The notes: generated by a model from the letters alone, not told the origin. Positions 42,091-55,599 are shown, counted from the first letter of the stretch. The stretch is 64,000 nucleotides of DNA from Doryteuthis pealeii (GCA_023376005.1 CM042152.1:88035587-88099586), one strand, 5' to 3'. Numbers and translations are program-made.

Positions 42091-42190
42091 ATATATATAT
42101 ATATATATATGAAGATATTAGGGTTGGAGTAAATTGGACAGAATTTGTCCATTTCTCCTTTATTTATCCTGACTACATATATATATATTA

Positions 42191-42475
42191 TGTGTAGCGC
42201 GTGGTGTAATGGTTAAAGTCATGGGAAATGGACTCGTCGCCCCGATTTCAAATCCTGGACGTGGTAATTGCATTTCACTTAGCGCAATACCCTTGGGAAA
42301 GGTATGAATTCTACTCTCCCTCCAGCTATGGGTAAATAGTAGGGCAGATTGGGCTCTTTAACCTTGGTTAGGTAACCGGTCTAGGAGAAGGAAAACTCTG
42401 AATTTAAACCTGTTGAACTCCGCTTAAGAAATTGACCTTGTGTTGCATCCTGCTCGTGCAGAGGGTTGGTAAATA
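42191..42475 (+). repeat. S2 SINE, copy B
   Basis: Counterpart of 5821-6105. Confidence 0.85.
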
Positions 42476-42876
42476 TATATATATATATATATTATGTGTA
42501 TTCTCATGGGTGAGGAATTTGTGAAATGATCACGTTATACAAGAGATAACAATTCAATGAACCAAAACAACAAGTCTGTCTCACCAAAAATTCTGTTTCA
42601 TCAGTTTTTAGTATAAGTAAATTTTGTACCTTTTTGTTGCATTTAAACAGACACTATTTAGAAAAGTTTTATTAATGTATACATATATACAAAGGTAAAA
42701 TGAAATATCTTGGAATAAAAAGAATATACATATTGATGACTTGTTTGGTTTCTTTGTTGAATAGTAAACAATGGGTTATTTAATGCCAAATCCATCCTTG
42801 TAAAATAACAACAGTGGTATTATTTAACCAATAGCTAAGAGATGAGGGAATTCATACATTTCCCAATGATATATAT

Positions 42877-42975
42877 TTTTACCAACCCTTCCACACGAGC
42901 AGGATGTGACACAAGGTCAATTTCATAAGCGGAGTTAACAGGTTTGAATTCAGAGTTTTCCTTCTCCTAAACTGT
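42877..42975 (-). repeat. S2 SINE 3' fragment, copy B
   Basis: Counterpart of 6514-6608. Confidence 0.76.
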
Positions 42976-43098
42976 AATTAAAAGAATTTATTAAGAGATG
43001 ACAAGTAACAAATTTCATGTGTAGAAACCTCACATTTCTTAGTTTAATACACTATAATGGCTCTACATCTAAATCTGTTCATCATTTTTATTTTTCAG

Positions 43099-43324
43099 CA
43101 TCAGCCAAGCTGCAATGGAGTTTATTCCCTTTTTCCTAGCACTAGACCAGGGAGATTGTTTTGCTGAGGTAGAGCGCCATACCTACCATCAGCTCCCAGA
43201 TGCTTATCCGCACAGATTACCTAAACTGTGCTATTTGTGCACTGTGTTGGTAGGGACTGATATCAAACGTGGAACCTTGGAATTCCTAATTGGATGCTCT
43301 ACCAACTGGACCATACCAGACCCT
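43099..43324 (-). repeat. Diverged S1 SINE, copy B
   Basis: Counterpart of 6735-6960; sequence the same. Confidence 0.78.
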
Positions 43325-43539
43325 ATGGGGTTATAGGAGATGATATAAAATAATTCTAATCTGTCAACAGGAATTGAGTGATGGATACTGAAATCTTCAA
43401 TGGAAAAGGATGCCATTATATTACAATCATTTGTACATTTTCTTTAAGTAAAATATTATCAAGCAACAGGAATCTTGTTATTTAATGGTAACAAAAAATT
43501 CTATCATTTTAATTTAACACCTACGACTAAGATTTCAGG

Positions 43540-43595
43540 AGTGAGAAAGAGAGAGAGAGAGTGAAAGAGAGAGAGAGAGTGAAAGAGAGAGAGAG

Positions 43596-43626
<31 letters not shown>

Positions 43627-43692
43627 TGAGTGAGAGAGAGAAAGAGAGAGAGAGAAAGAGAGAGAGAGAGAGTGAAAAGAGAGAGAGAGAGT

Positions 43693-43746
<54 letters not shown>
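43540..43746. repeat. (GA)n microsatellite, copy B
   Basis: Counterpart of 7176-7372. The 3' pure (GA)n run is longer here. Confidence 0.95.
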
Positions 43747-43749
<3 letters not shown>

Positions 43750-44311
43750 TAAAGAACACAGAAAAATCTTTTGCAATGGATAATTTCTAGTGAAAATAAA
43801 CCATTAATATAAAATAAAATTCAATGTATACAAAAAGATGAATGAAAGAAAATGCCAATTCCTTAAAGCAAAAAAAGAAAAGAAAAAGAAAAGAAAAAGA
43901 AAATCCCAAGTTTCAGATTTTTTTAATCTTTTCTAAATCTAAATGGCACCAAGTCACTATAGACTTTTCCAAGTTGCAACTTTTTTTTTTTTTTTTTGAA
44001 ATTCTCTTGAATTAATTGAAATCATTTGAGCAGTTTTGTTCTCTAGAAAGTATTGATTGCTTTGAGATATTTGTCTTTCTATTAGGAAATACCCTTCATC
44101 ATTTAAATAGAATATCCAACTGATAATCTTTGAAACAAGCACTTTACGTCTCAACTAAAGTATTTGTTGTGAAAATCCCTCAGAACAAAAGAACAAAAAA
44201 AAAAAAAAACTGTGGAAAATATATAGGTTCTAAAACTACCCCCATAAATGTTAAAGCACATAAAGATAAAATTTCTGCTTTTTATACTTCCAGGAAGAAT
44301 GGATTGGTTTG

Positions 44312-44695
44312 CTTTTTTTTATTTAATGGCATACAAACTTTCATGGGTTAGTTAATGCTAAAGCCATACTTGTAAAACAACAGTAGTTTGATTTAACCCA
44401 TAGCTGGGGGATAAGGGGGTTCATACCTTTCCCAAGAGAATAAGTCCAAAAGTGAAGGTAATAGGGTGACCCCCTTCCAGGAAGAATGTGAGACTACTAG
44501 TACTATATTTTTGTCAGGGCAAGGGATATCAAGTGTGTGATGACAAAAGCAAAATTGTATTATTTGGACTATTGTCCTCATCTTTATTGTTATCTGCACA
44601 ACATTTTGGCCAATGTGCCCTCCGGCCTTCTTCAGGTATTTCTTGCCTGAATAATCCAAATAATCCAAATTATCAAGCCTCATTTCAAAAATTCA
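44312..44695 (-). repeat. S3 tail plus S5 tail, copy B
   Basis: Counterparts of 7945-8120 and 8172-8312, adjacent in both copies. Confidence 0.68.
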
Positions 44696-45999
44696 GAGTA
44701 CAAGCAAAATTGTCCAATCAGAACTGATAAAGGGCCAAGACAATACAAATATGTCATCTTGTGTGTTTAGTGTCCTGAAAGAAGGATTCACAAATAAGCA
44801 AGTTACATACAGTCTATTATAAAGCAATGTGTTTTTGGCCTTAGAGGCCAAGATACATGAATGAGAGCAGTGTTATATTGTATTAAGAGCCATCTTGTTT
44901 TGATAGCAGCCATTTTCATTTTACAAAAAGAAAGCACTGTTTTATTGAATGAAAAACATTGTTGACATCAACATCCACTTATCTAACAACCTCCAAATAG
45001 AACATTTTACAATGAAAACACAACACTCTACAATCTATTATCAATTCCTCTAGTTGCACAATAAACCAGCCAAAAGACATATAAATATAAAAAAAACACA
45101 TACGAGGTGAGAAAAGATTCCAGAGAAATCACTATGGATGACAAACTAGACCATCAATCACTAAAAATAATGTCAAATGTTTTGAATAGCTTAACATGAA
45201 CTTTTCCTTTGATAAACTAAAAACATCTCTTAATAATGGAAATACAGTCTATTTGTCTGTAACTGAAACTATGTCACTGCTTACATCATATTACTCAAAA
45301 TCCTCAATACATAGAATAAAGAAAAACCTTGTATTATATACACTGAAAATTTGAGCATACAACTTTAGATGGTCCTTATTGTTTTTTTAAAATAAGTCTT
45401 GATAAATTTCATTTTTACACCGCCTGGAGAGCGTTTTTTTTCTTCTTTTTTTTTGCTTGTTATTTTAGATGAGAAAAAAAGAAAATCTCTGGGTACAATG
45501 TTTTTTAAAATAAGTCTTGATAAATTTTATTTTTACACCGCCTGAGGGGCGTTTTTTCTTCTTTTTTTTTGCTTGTTATGTTAGATGAGACTGTAGTTGA
45601 CAAAAAGAAAAATAGAAAATCTCTGGGTACAATGTTCCACATGGACACAACTTCCCAATTCAGCATACAGCCATCACTAACACGATCTTGCTTCACCTGA
45701 CCGCAACTGAACTCTGCCTCAAGCAATGCCTGGTTAATATCTCTGAATTGTTACTGATTAAATGTATGGACTAGTTTCCTTTTGTGAACTTCTTTTTTGT
45801 CACTTCTGGTTCTATAAGAATAAACCATTTATGTTTTCTCTGCACTGAAGGCAAAGACCACAATTATCCTTTCACTTTCTTCACCACAAAAGGTTTCTTA
45901 GCACCAAGCTTCTCTTGAAAACTTTTCAACAACCATAACTCATAAGATTTTTGGTTAAATCCTACTTAACGGACATAAATTACACCATCATATGTCACC

Positions 46000-46345
46000 C
46001 TGCCAAGAGAAAAAAAATACTAAAAATCAAGGAATTAACCGAATTTAATGACATTTTCAGTGGTGATATATTAATAAATAAACACTATAAGGCACCAGTT
46101 ATTTTATTTGAAAACTCTTACATTTTTTCAGGTCAATTAACTTTGAACCACGTTTCGTTGAGGCATAACACAGATTCACAAAAATACGTGGTTCAAAGTT
46201 AATTGACCTGAAAAATGTAAAGGTTTTTAAATAAAATAACTGGTGCATTATATATTTTATTCATTAATGTATCAACACTGAAAATTTCATTAAATTCAGT
46301 TAACTCCTTGATTTTTAGAATTATTTTCTTTCGGCAGGGTGACAT
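46000..46345. mobile_element. Palindromic MITE (TGTCACCCTGCC ends), copy B
   Basis: Counterpart of 9616-9952, with the same TA-flanked ends and loop. Confidence 0.88.
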
Positions 46346-46945
46346 AAGTCCCGAATTTAACCAGATTTTATTTTATTTTAATTCTATAATCAATTAACAT
46401 TATACTGGGATATCTGCATGAATCAATGAATCATTCAATGCCAGTTACTGGAGAAATTTCTATGCAAATGTGTTTATTGGCATCAAAATGTGTGTATATA
46501 TTTTATCTAACTTTTTAACTTTGTAAATATTAATTTTCTTTTTTTTTTTCTGCAACTCAGGTCAGAGAGTTTTCCTTGGTACTCAAGTATCAAATAAGAT
46601 GGTCGTGCAATTCACCCTGACCAATGAAATGCCATGAAGCATATTATATCATACCCCTAAAGGTCAAGCCTAGTATTAATCTCTCCCTATTCCCAATGAC
46701 CACCTCTGGTCATAAGAATCAATCTGGTAACTCAATACTTTCTGTCACATGATACTTCAAAAGCTAATGGGTATTCCTCAATTAACACCTCTTCCCCATG
46801 TCTAACACTGCATCTTAATGATCTTAGGTCATGTAAAGAATCAATCTTTTATTCCCTTTTCTGGGATTTCTATATTCACTTCTTACCTATCATCCTTATC
46901 TTTTTCTTTCTAATTTTCTTTTTTTATTTCCTCTTTTATCTCATA

Positions 46946-47352
46946 CTAGAAGTGGCTACCCGGCATCGCCTGAGTAGAAGTATGGTGGAGAGATAGTCTT
47001 GCAGCTCCATTATTGTTGAATTGCAAGTTGAATACCCGCAGGATTCCCCACTAACAAAACTAGGTAAAAAATCTTTTTACCCCCCCCCCCAAAAAAAAAC
47101 CTTATGTTGATGAAAAGAAAAATTAATGTCTCCTATATAAAATTTTAAATGCAAAAAAAAAAAAAGTTCATGCTGTTATCATTTTAATTATATTCACGAA
47201 TATAAATCAAATCTTCATTATTTTTACTCAAAAACCAAGCCCTGGTGATATTTAATGTGTATATATATTTACTTTGTCGTTAATTGTTTTATTTTCAAAG
47301 TTTCCTCCTGACATACATACATACAGACAACTGTCCTTTATATATGTTTAGA
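46946..47352 (-). mobile_element. Helitron H2, copy B
   Basis: Counterpart of 10553-10953: A|TCTAAACATATA at 47352 (minus) to CTAG|T at 46946. One 5' terminus only. Confidence 0.86.
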
Positions 47353-47561
47353 TATCTATAGCACGCCAGACTGGCAAATCATGACTAGTGAGTTTGAGTC
47401 TCACTGGGTGCTCCATACATTCGGCCTTGTGCCACATCTAAGCTTAGTAAATAACTATAACCAAATGGTATCTCTTTTCTCTTATTAATCATTTATCTTT
47501 TCATCTACAATACAACTTTCTTCTGACCTGCTTTGTTTGATTATCCTCTTCCTACATTAAA

Positions 47562-47796
47562 GTCATCAGAGCGGCCTAATGTCGGTATCAGCCAGACAGC
47601 GAGGGAGTCTATCCCCTTTTCACTAGCACTAGACAAGGAGATTATTTTAGCATCTGAGATGGAGTGCCACACCTACCATCAGCTCCTCACTTTACCGTAC
47701 AGATCCCTGTGCTACTCATACACTGATTTGGCGAGGGCTGGTATCGAACCAGGAACCTAGCCCAACGCTCTACCAACTGAGCTAAACCGGCCCTTC
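47562..47796 (-). repeat. S1 SINE, copy B
   Basis: Counterpart of 11163-11396, with intact B box GGTTCGATACC on the minus strand. Confidence 0.9.
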
Positions 47797-48297
47797 TTTT
47801 CCAACTTTTTCTCTTTCTCTCTCTTCTTACTCTTTCTATCTTTTTTCCATGTCTTTTTCCCGCCTTTTCCTCTAATTTTTCTCTTTCCACCGTTTCCTTC
47901 TTTCTCTACTTTTTTCTTTTCCCTTTCCTTTTTTCTTACGTTCTTCTTTCTTTCTTTCTTACTTACTTTACACTTGTCTTTTCTCCCTCTATTTTCACTT
48001 TCCCTCTTCTTCTCTTTCTACTTTTCGCCTCTTTCTTTTCTTCCTTTTGTTCTTTTCCTACCTTTTCATTTTACCCTTTATTCTTTCTTCTCTATCAACC
48101 TTTCTTTCCTCCTCTTCTTTTTTCCATTTTTCCACTTTTCCTGTCTTTCTATTTTTCTCACTTTACCCTTTTCTTCTTTTTCTTTCCTCTTTTTCTGTTT
48201 TTGTTCTTTTTTTTCTTCCCCTCTTTCTCCGCTTTCTTTATTCCTCTCTCTCAACTCTTTCTCCCATCCCTTCAACACACTTTATCCTCTTTGTTCC
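47797..48297. repeat. ~500-bp polypyrimidine tract, copy B
   Basis: Counterpart of 11397-11890. Confidence 0.9.
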
Positions 48298-48677
48298 TTA
48301 AGTAACAAGTAAACTCAAACTATTTCACCAAATACAATACAGCCATTTCCTCAAGTGAGTTAATAAAGGTAAAGGATACAAAAACAATCTTATCATTTTC
48401 ATTTCACCGTTCAATATCAGAAAATAAAATTCTTTCTTTTCCATTCAAATAATTCATTAAATTGAATGAAATGATTATAACTTGGCCCATTATAAATGTT
48501 TATTCAACACAGCAGGCCTATTGGGAGAATTGAAACCTCTTTTGATGCAAATGATAGCAATTAATAAAAGACTGGTAATACAAGATAATAGATTCCTATT
48601 AAAAACATCAGACAGCAACACTTAAGATTTATAATTCAGTATCTGATACAAGAGAAAATTATTTGTTGTTTTTTGTT

Positions 48678-48962
48678 TTACGGCATATCAACCTCAGTGG
48701 GTCATTTAATGCCGATAAAGTTTTGAAATAAATCAATTCTTAATGGATAATACAATCTTTTTAATAAATACATTTTTCTATTTAACCCATAGATGGGACC
48801 CTAACAGGTACTACCACTCCGGGTCAGAGTGGACCAGGGAGCAATGGTGATGAAGGGGTGCTCCACATTCCCCAAACCTCCAAAACTGGAACCTCACCAT
48901 CAGATAGAGTTTAATGTTATTCCCAGGACATGTAGACCCGCAGCCACCGCCTTCTAGTATCC
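48678..48962 (-). repeat. S6 SINE, copy B
   Basis: Counterpart of 12263-12548 with fewer base losses (GATGGGACCCTAACAGGTAC). Confidence 0.72.
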
Positions 48963-50185
48963 ATATGATAAAAAGGGGTGGGGCTTGCCATAAGGGCAAT
49001 AGGGTTTTGGGAAAAATTATTTGTATGTAGATGTTGAAGAATAAGCACATGACTTTATTAAAGTTAAATAAAAAAAACAGTCTTGGTACCAGGCTGGACG
49101 AATCATGGAAAACCTTTAATACTAGAGTGAGTCAAAAGTTTTGCAATATCTTATTAGTTTGCAGCATGTATACCATGTGACCAAAGCAGTTCACAGATAT
49201 CCTGATAGGGATGTGTCCTGCATCCCGACGCAGTAAAATCGTATCCATGCATCCCAGTGTCTTTCTTTTTTCTTTCCTCATCATTTAAAGATAACTGTAA
49301 ATACATTTCAATAGTTTCTTAGAAATGAATTACACAGGATAGGTTATAAGGTAGGAGTTAGACGGCTTTAGTTGTTTCCCCAGATCATAAATAAAAACCC
49401 TGCAATCTATTAAGAAACTTTAGTTGGGACCCATAAATTTTCCTGGGGACTCATTCAAAGCAAATATAGAAAGTAGAAACAATGATACTCACCATCGTGA
49501 AGAATAAGTTCCAATTACCGTCGAACTGGGAAGACAAGGTAGCATGCGATTGTAATTTAATACAAACTCGAAATGCGACAAAGTCCACTGCAAAATGACC
49601 AAGTATATATAAGACTCCACAGTGTCATGCAGATCAACCAGTCAAGCAACCAATCAGAACTCAAGGAATGGAATGACCCAAATCACCCTGATTCATGAAT
49701 GGATCATTCTTGATTCCTATTTATACCAGCTGTCTTGGACACTGTTAAAAAGTTCTACTTAGCTGCTGTTATTAAAACCAACAGTAGGCTAACTGACTTC
49801 AATAATATGTATGTTCCAGGATGCACTAAATTAAAAAAACTATCAGCATCACCGAGTTCAATCTGTGGTTAGTGATATCATGATAGTTGGTGACTGGCTT
49901 CATTCAATGTGTGATTTAAAAGCTAGACAGATTAACATGCAACATAGTCTAATTTGGGAACTTATGCTTTACTGTTGGCGTTTTTTTGGATATAAGGCGT
50001 GTGGTAAATGGTTACTTTTACTTATAGACTCGCCGAATAAGCACGTGACCTGGGAAGGAGTCCTATTGTCCAATCACTGGCAATATTCTGCTCCTGATAT
50101 GATTATTTATACTGACCTTTTTCTGGCCATACTAATCATTACTACTTGGATCTTCTTGGACGACGGAACGTAATATTATATCGTG

Positions 50186-50495
50186 GGACTTATTGACTTA
50201 CCAAAGGATACTATATCACAGGACTTATTCACTTACCAAAGGATACTATGTCACAGGACTTATTCACTTACCAAAGGATACTATGTCACAGGACTTATTC
50301 ACTTACCAAAGGATACTATGTCACAGGACTTATTCACTTACCAAAAGGATTCTATATCACAGGACTTATTCACTTACCAAAGGATTCTATATCACAGGAC
50401 TTATTCACTTACCAAAGGATTCTATATCACAGGACTTATTCACTTACCAAAGGATTCTATAACTCTGGACTTACTTACTTACTTACTTATTTACT
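50186..50495 (+). repeat. 35-bp minisatellite, copy B
   Basis: Nine units at almost exact 35-bp spacing, then (CTTA)n. The early units carry GGATACTATGTCACA and the later ones GGATTCTATATCACA, so the array has two homogenised halves. Confidence 0.95.
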
Positions 50496-51790
50496 TTAAG
50501 TTCTTTTACAACTGGCCAATGATGGCAGCCATATACTTAACAAACTAAGCCATAATGCTGTAGAAACAACCAAAAACATGTGTTGTGTTAAAGGTGATGG
50601 TGCAGTTGATGCAGAGTACAGTAACCAGAAGGTTCAAGAAATTTCACTTGAGTTGTGAGAAACTCACTGATCAGGCAAGGTCAAGTAGAACTGAAACTGT
50701 GGATTGTAAAGTCATGCTCCAAGCCATAGAGGCTAATTCGTTGAGTAACATTTGGAGAGTATCAGGCGAGTTTAACATCTCACAGTACAATATGTTTTGT
50801 CACTTTCACAACTTCAGCAAAAACATCTGGAGCTGCCAAATTGTGCCTCACATTACCAAAATATTGCAAAAGTTTTGACTCACCCTAATATTAACAAAAA
50901 TTCTGAACAGTAGAAAAGTGGAATGAAGATTTAAAAAAAGAATGAAGTAGTACAATTAAACTTGGTGGATTTTTTCTTTTTAATTCCCAGAAAATGAGAA
51001 AAGCAAGATCAATTAGAATAATGAATTTTCTACTGAACAAAATAGATTATTGGTACAAATATGAATAAACAAGCTAGTCTTGTAAAAAAATTCTGATAAT
51101 CATTGCATTGAAATGGGTTAATATTCAACAAATTTAACAATAAAAATTTTAGTCTTTTATTTTTCTGTTTTTTTGGTTGATTTCTTTCACAAATTAACAT
51201 TTAAAAAAAAAAAAAAAAGAGCAGAAAAAAAAAAACGGAGTGTAAATTTTCATTCTGCCAATTTTTTTCTCTTCATGATTGGAGTTGCTCAATCACATGC
51301 TGAAAATTATCAACCACTGAAATGATTTTACAGATTTGGCCAAGACTGAAGAGAAATTAATTTCACAGCGTAAATTCATGCAAGCACACATTTCTTAACA
51401 AAGATGCAGACAAAGTGACTGAGATGAAAAGAAACCAATAATGAAAACAAAAATGAAAACAATAAAATAAATTCAATGATATAACAAAATGTGTTCTCAC
51501 ATAAATAAGATAGTAGATAGATTATCCAAAATGAAAAAGGTAAAAGATCATTTTAAATTATTCTTCTGTGAAAAGATAGGTGGCGACGGACAGGTAATTA
51601 AATGTTAAATTTTCTTAAATGCAGACAATCTAGCACTCTATGGATGGCCATGGTTCGACAGAATTGTTAACTATATCAATTCAGCATTGTTGAATATAAA
51701 ATCTGAAGTAGATATTTATTTTTTTAGTTCAATGAACCATTATCATTAACAAGTTATTAAGATAAATATTCTGAAACTTATTATTTCAGG

Positions 51791-51902
51791 GGAGTCTCCA
51801 TGGTCTAGTGTGGGATATTCTGGACTGTGCCAATGTAGTGAGTTCTAACTCCACTCGCGCTATTACCGTTGGGAAGGGTATGAACCCCTTTATCCCTCCA
51901 GT
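51791..51902 (+). repeat. Head half of interrupted S3-type SINE, copy B
   Basis: Counterpart of 15335-15441, with GTCTCCATGGTCTAGTGTGG and GGGAAGGGTATGAACCCC. It breaks at CCAGT. Confidence 0.72.
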
Positions 51903-52694
51903 ATCAGAAAAATGATAGTTGAATTATCTCCCCCTGCCGCTAGAGGGTGAATCGCCAATATATGATATTGGCGTCAAATTTAAACCCCAGGACGAAAGGC
52001 ACTTATCAAGGGGCCTTTCACCGGGCGAGAATAGATTTTCAAGTGCTCCCTATCAACTGCGAGTAGAATTGTATTCTAGCTCACTTTCACCATCAAACAG
52101 CAAGATAAGTCTTATCATAAATGCCACTAAATTTGCAACAACTTTATGTACCCTTTTGAATAATTGTTGTTTTGTCTTCTTTCATCTGAAATTATTTGCT
52201 TGCTACCAGAGATTCTAAGAACCCTGTAGGGGATTATCTTACCTTTGCCAGGAAGAGTTATCTTCTCACTGCGTTGCTGTTTGTTCCCACTAGGGGACCT
52301 CTGGTATTTAAGCGCCTTGTTTGAACTTGTCTTCCTCTTTTAGCGGGATCTTCTCAATGAACTGCTATGGGCTAGAGTCTATCTACCCCCTTCTCAGTGG
52401 GGATTTTGCCTCCCCCCTTACATTACTGTAAGTCCTTTATACAGCATGGACTATCCTTTAGTTCCATTTCTGTAACATTTATATTTTACGTACATTTGGG
52501 TATCTTGTTTATACCTAAATATTGTATATGTATTTACATGTTCTATTTTCCTGTACTTTATGTATCTTATCGTTTCCATGTGCTGTTATATATATATTAA
52601 ATGTTTTGTCTCACAACATGTCGGAATTGTATGTTCATTAATTAACTTTGAATCTTCTTACAGCCCCAATATCTAACTTTGTTATTCCTCACAC
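51903..52694 (+). mobile_element. LTR-like insertion (solo LTR?), full copy
   Basis: 792 bp bounded by CCAGT (51898-51902 and 52695-52699) inside an S3-type SINE. Landmarks: TCTCCCCCTGCCGCTAGAGG early, a TATA-like GGTATTTAAGCG (about 52303-52314), then a TTCCTCTTTTAGCGGGATCT stretch, and ATTAAA near 52598 as a possible poly(A) signal. A single copy with a promoter and a poly(A) signal but no ORF fits a solo LTR. The ends (ATCAG … CACAC) are not canonical TG…CA, so this is tentative. Confidence 0.5.
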
Positions 52695-52795
52695 CCAGTG
52701 ATGGGTTAAATAGTACCACAACTGTTCTTCTACGAGGATGGCTTTGGCATTAAATAATCTATGATGGTTGATATGCCATTAAACAAAGAAACCAA
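52695..52795 (+). repeat. Tail half of interrupted S3-type SINE, copy B
   Basis: CCAGTGATGGGTTAAATAGT, GAGGATGGCTTTGGCATTAA, GATGGTTGATATGCCATTAA. Confidence 0.78.
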
Positions 52796-52845
52796 ATCAA
52801 TTGTTTCAAACCACTTTTTTCTATTTTGTTTCATATGTATTTACT

Positions 52846-53085
52846 AAGTCCATTTGCATGAGCAGGATGTGACACAAGGTCAATTTTAAAGCAGAGTTTA
52901 ACATGTTTTCCTTCTCTTAGCCATTTTAACACCAAGGTTAAAACCCCAGTTTGACCTACTATTTACCCGTAGCTGGAGGGCAAATAGTTGAATGCATACA
53001 TTTCCCAAGCATATTAAGCGCTGTATGAAATGCAACCAGCCGCATCCAGGATTTGAACTTGTGTTGCCATGTCAATTTCATACAA
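52846..53085 (-). repeat. S2 SINE, copy B
   Basis: Counterpart of 16172-16390. On the minus strand the head shows GGTTCAAATCC-like sequence as CAAGTTCAAATCCTGGATGC. Confidence 0.78.
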
Positions 53086-53341
53086 CAATAACAATATTAC
53101 ACAACAGGTGCCTCTTATTTTTTTTGTAGTTCTCCAAATTTCATCAGTTGAAATGACATGAATCATGTATTTAAAATATTTTAATGGCATTCTTTATTCT
53201 TGAAAGGGTTAATTAAAGAAAGGCAGAAAGAAGCAACACTGATAAAATATTTAAAATAGAAAAAAAAAAAAAAAAACTCGAATTACTCAGACTTGATAAG
53301 TACAATGGTACACATCGTTTATACATAAGTAAACATAAGCA

Positions 53342-53582
53342 AGGTCCATTTTATCTCAGCTGGTAGAGCATCCAACTAGAAACCCAAGGTTCTTGGTTCG
53401 ATACTGGCCCTTGCCAACTCAGTGTATGAGTAGCACAGGGATCTGTGCGGTAAAGTGAAAAGCTGATGCTAGGTGTAGTGCTCTGCCTCAGATGCTAAAA
53501 CAATCTCTTGTGAAGTGCTAGTGAAAAGAGGATAGACTCCTCGCTGTCTGGTTGATACCAACAATAGGCCACTCGGACAACT
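53342..53582 (+). repeat. S1 SINE, copy B
   Basis: Counterpart of 16648-16882; body complete. Confidence 0.9.
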
Positions 53583-53811
53583 TTACTTACTTTCAATTTA
53601 ATTACTTACTTACAATGGTGAAGATCCTCACCATTAATGAGCAGAGAGGTGCAATCTAATCTTAAACCTTTTATGTCCATTCATTGACATTGATGACGAT
53701 CATTACCTAAGCTGAAGCTTAGCAAATAACTAAGAAGACAAGACCCGTATCAGCTCTCCCACCTCAGGAAGGGTATCATCCTCCTTTGTCACCAATCAAA
53801 GCTAAAAACAG

Positions 53812-53963
53812 TTCATCACTGGATGCACTATCTGGTCAGATGCCAATTTTGACCGGGAAATTGGCAGTAGACTGGCAAAAGGAAACAGTATGTTTGCAAG
53901 ACTACAAAAAGTCTGGAACAACAGGCACCTGAAGAATGACACAAAAATAAGCATGTACTGAGA
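53812..53963 (+). pseudogene. LINE reverse-transcriptase fragment, copy B
   Basis: Counterpart of 17107-17256 with an unbroken frame: FITGCTIWSDANFDREIGSR, LAKGNSMFARLQKVWNNRHL, KNDTKISMY, stop. Same reasoning as copy A. About 50 codons, no start codon, no upstream RT motifs. Confidence 0.82.
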
Positions 53964-54269
53964 CCTGCCCCTCGTGGTGGGGGTCCAGTGGCTTCGGCCT
54001 TGGATCTTTACAAGTTAATAGCATTGATCCCAGGCAACACCTACCCCCTTGATTTAAAGGGACAGGGCTGGGTTTATTGTCCAGTACCTGAGGTGCCCCC
54101 CTTGAGGGGGAATGCCAAAGGGATCAACACAATTTTTCACCTGCCACCCATGAGCTTCAGTTTGTGAGTGGTCCCATGTTAATAGGGCCTTGTGCCTAAC
54201 CCGTACAAATGGGGTACGAGATAAATAAGTACTGAGCTATCATACTGGTCACACTACTATGGACATCCT

Positions 54270-54404
54270 ATTATGGTGTAATGGCTATTGAACAGGTCTC
54301 ATAGATCCATTACTACTGAATAGCGAGTTCAGTCCTCACTGGGTTCCCCCTACTTGCAATCTTGTGTCACATCCTGCCCATGATGAATAGGTTGGGTAAA
54401 TATC
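54270..54404 (+). repeat. tRNA-headed S2-like SINE, copy B
   Basis: Counterpart of 17563-17690. Head GGTGTAATGGCTATTGAACA, B-box-like GCGAGTTCAGTCCTC, 3' end CTTGTGTCACATCCTGCCCA and GGTTGGGTAAATAT. Confidence 0.72.
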
Positions 54405-54485
54405 TATTGACCACACATGTATATGCCACCATCTGTGGAGGCACATGGGGTAAACACATATATATGTGCAAACACACATACATAT

Positions 54486-54553
<68 letters not shown>

Positions 54554-54803
54554 AATGTGCATGTTGAATCTATGAATGTATATTTGTATATATGCACACA
54601 CAATTGTTGAATCTATGAATGTCTATATATATGCCACCATCTGTAGTGGCATTTGTTGTAAACACACACATATATACACACACATGTTGAATATATATAT
54701 ATATATATACACACACAATTGTTAAATCTATGAATGTCTATATATATGCCACCATCTGTGGTGGCATTTGGTGTAAACACACACATATATACACACATGT
54801 TGA

Positions 54804-54836
<33 letters not shown>

Positions 54837-54900
54837 AAGCAAATGTTGAATCTATGAATGTATATTTGTATATATACACACACAATTGTTGAATCTATGA

Positions 54901-54945
<45 letters not shown>

Positions 54946-54962
54946 ATTGTATGGACTATATA
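54404..54962. repeat. Composite tandem repeat, copy B
   Basis: TTGAATCTATGAATGT recurs at about 54563, 54607, 54846 and 54889 (TTAAATCTATGAATGT near 54721). The palindrome GCCACCATCTGTGGTGGC-type motif recurs at about 54424, 54634 and 54750, separated by (TA)n and (CA)n blocks. It ends in (TA)n directly at the Helitron start. Confidence 0.85.
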
Positions 54963-55597
54963 TCTATATATAATGGAGATAGACTGCATTTTTGTCTGAA
55001 GCCGAAACTATATTACTACTCAAGTCACAATTCCTTTAATTATTTACGTCAAATTCTCCATGATTTCATTCTTTTAAACCTTCAGTTATTAATAAAATTG
55101 TTTTACATTATTATACTGTTGATCATATCTACGTACTAATAACATGCAGTTGTATTTATATATACAAAAAATAGCGATTTACAGTTTGAACGGAAGGCTA
55201 ATTTGCATATTGATATTTAAAAATTTTATTTTAATAAATATGTGCTTGGTATTATTGATTTCTAATTGTTTGGTTTTATCTTAAAATATAAACAAAATCT
55301 CGTAGATAAATCTTAAAAGAAATTTATTTACAAGAAAAATAACTGTAATATTATCCTTTACTTCCTATTTTAACTAAATAGTTAAATTAGGAAAATTTAC
55401 CAACGAAACAAGGGAGTAATGGAAAATGATGGAATAGTTAGTTTCAAAGTTGTTCTATTTTTCGATTATACCCCCCTCTGTTGTAGATCTTTTTATCTGC
55501 ATTCTTAGTCAGTTTCATTAGCCTTTCTAATTTAATATGATATTTTATTATATTAAAACTTAAATACTTGCACCCGGAGGGTGCATATATTTGCTAG
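54963..55597 (+). mobile_element. Helitron H1, copy B (reference copy)
   Basis: A|TCTATATATAATGGAGAT … hairpin GCACCCGGAGGGTGC (55570-55584), ATATATTTG, CTAG|T (55594-55597). 635 bp, non-coding. Inserted at the edge of a (TA)n array. Confidence 0.9.
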
Positions 55598-55599
55598 TT

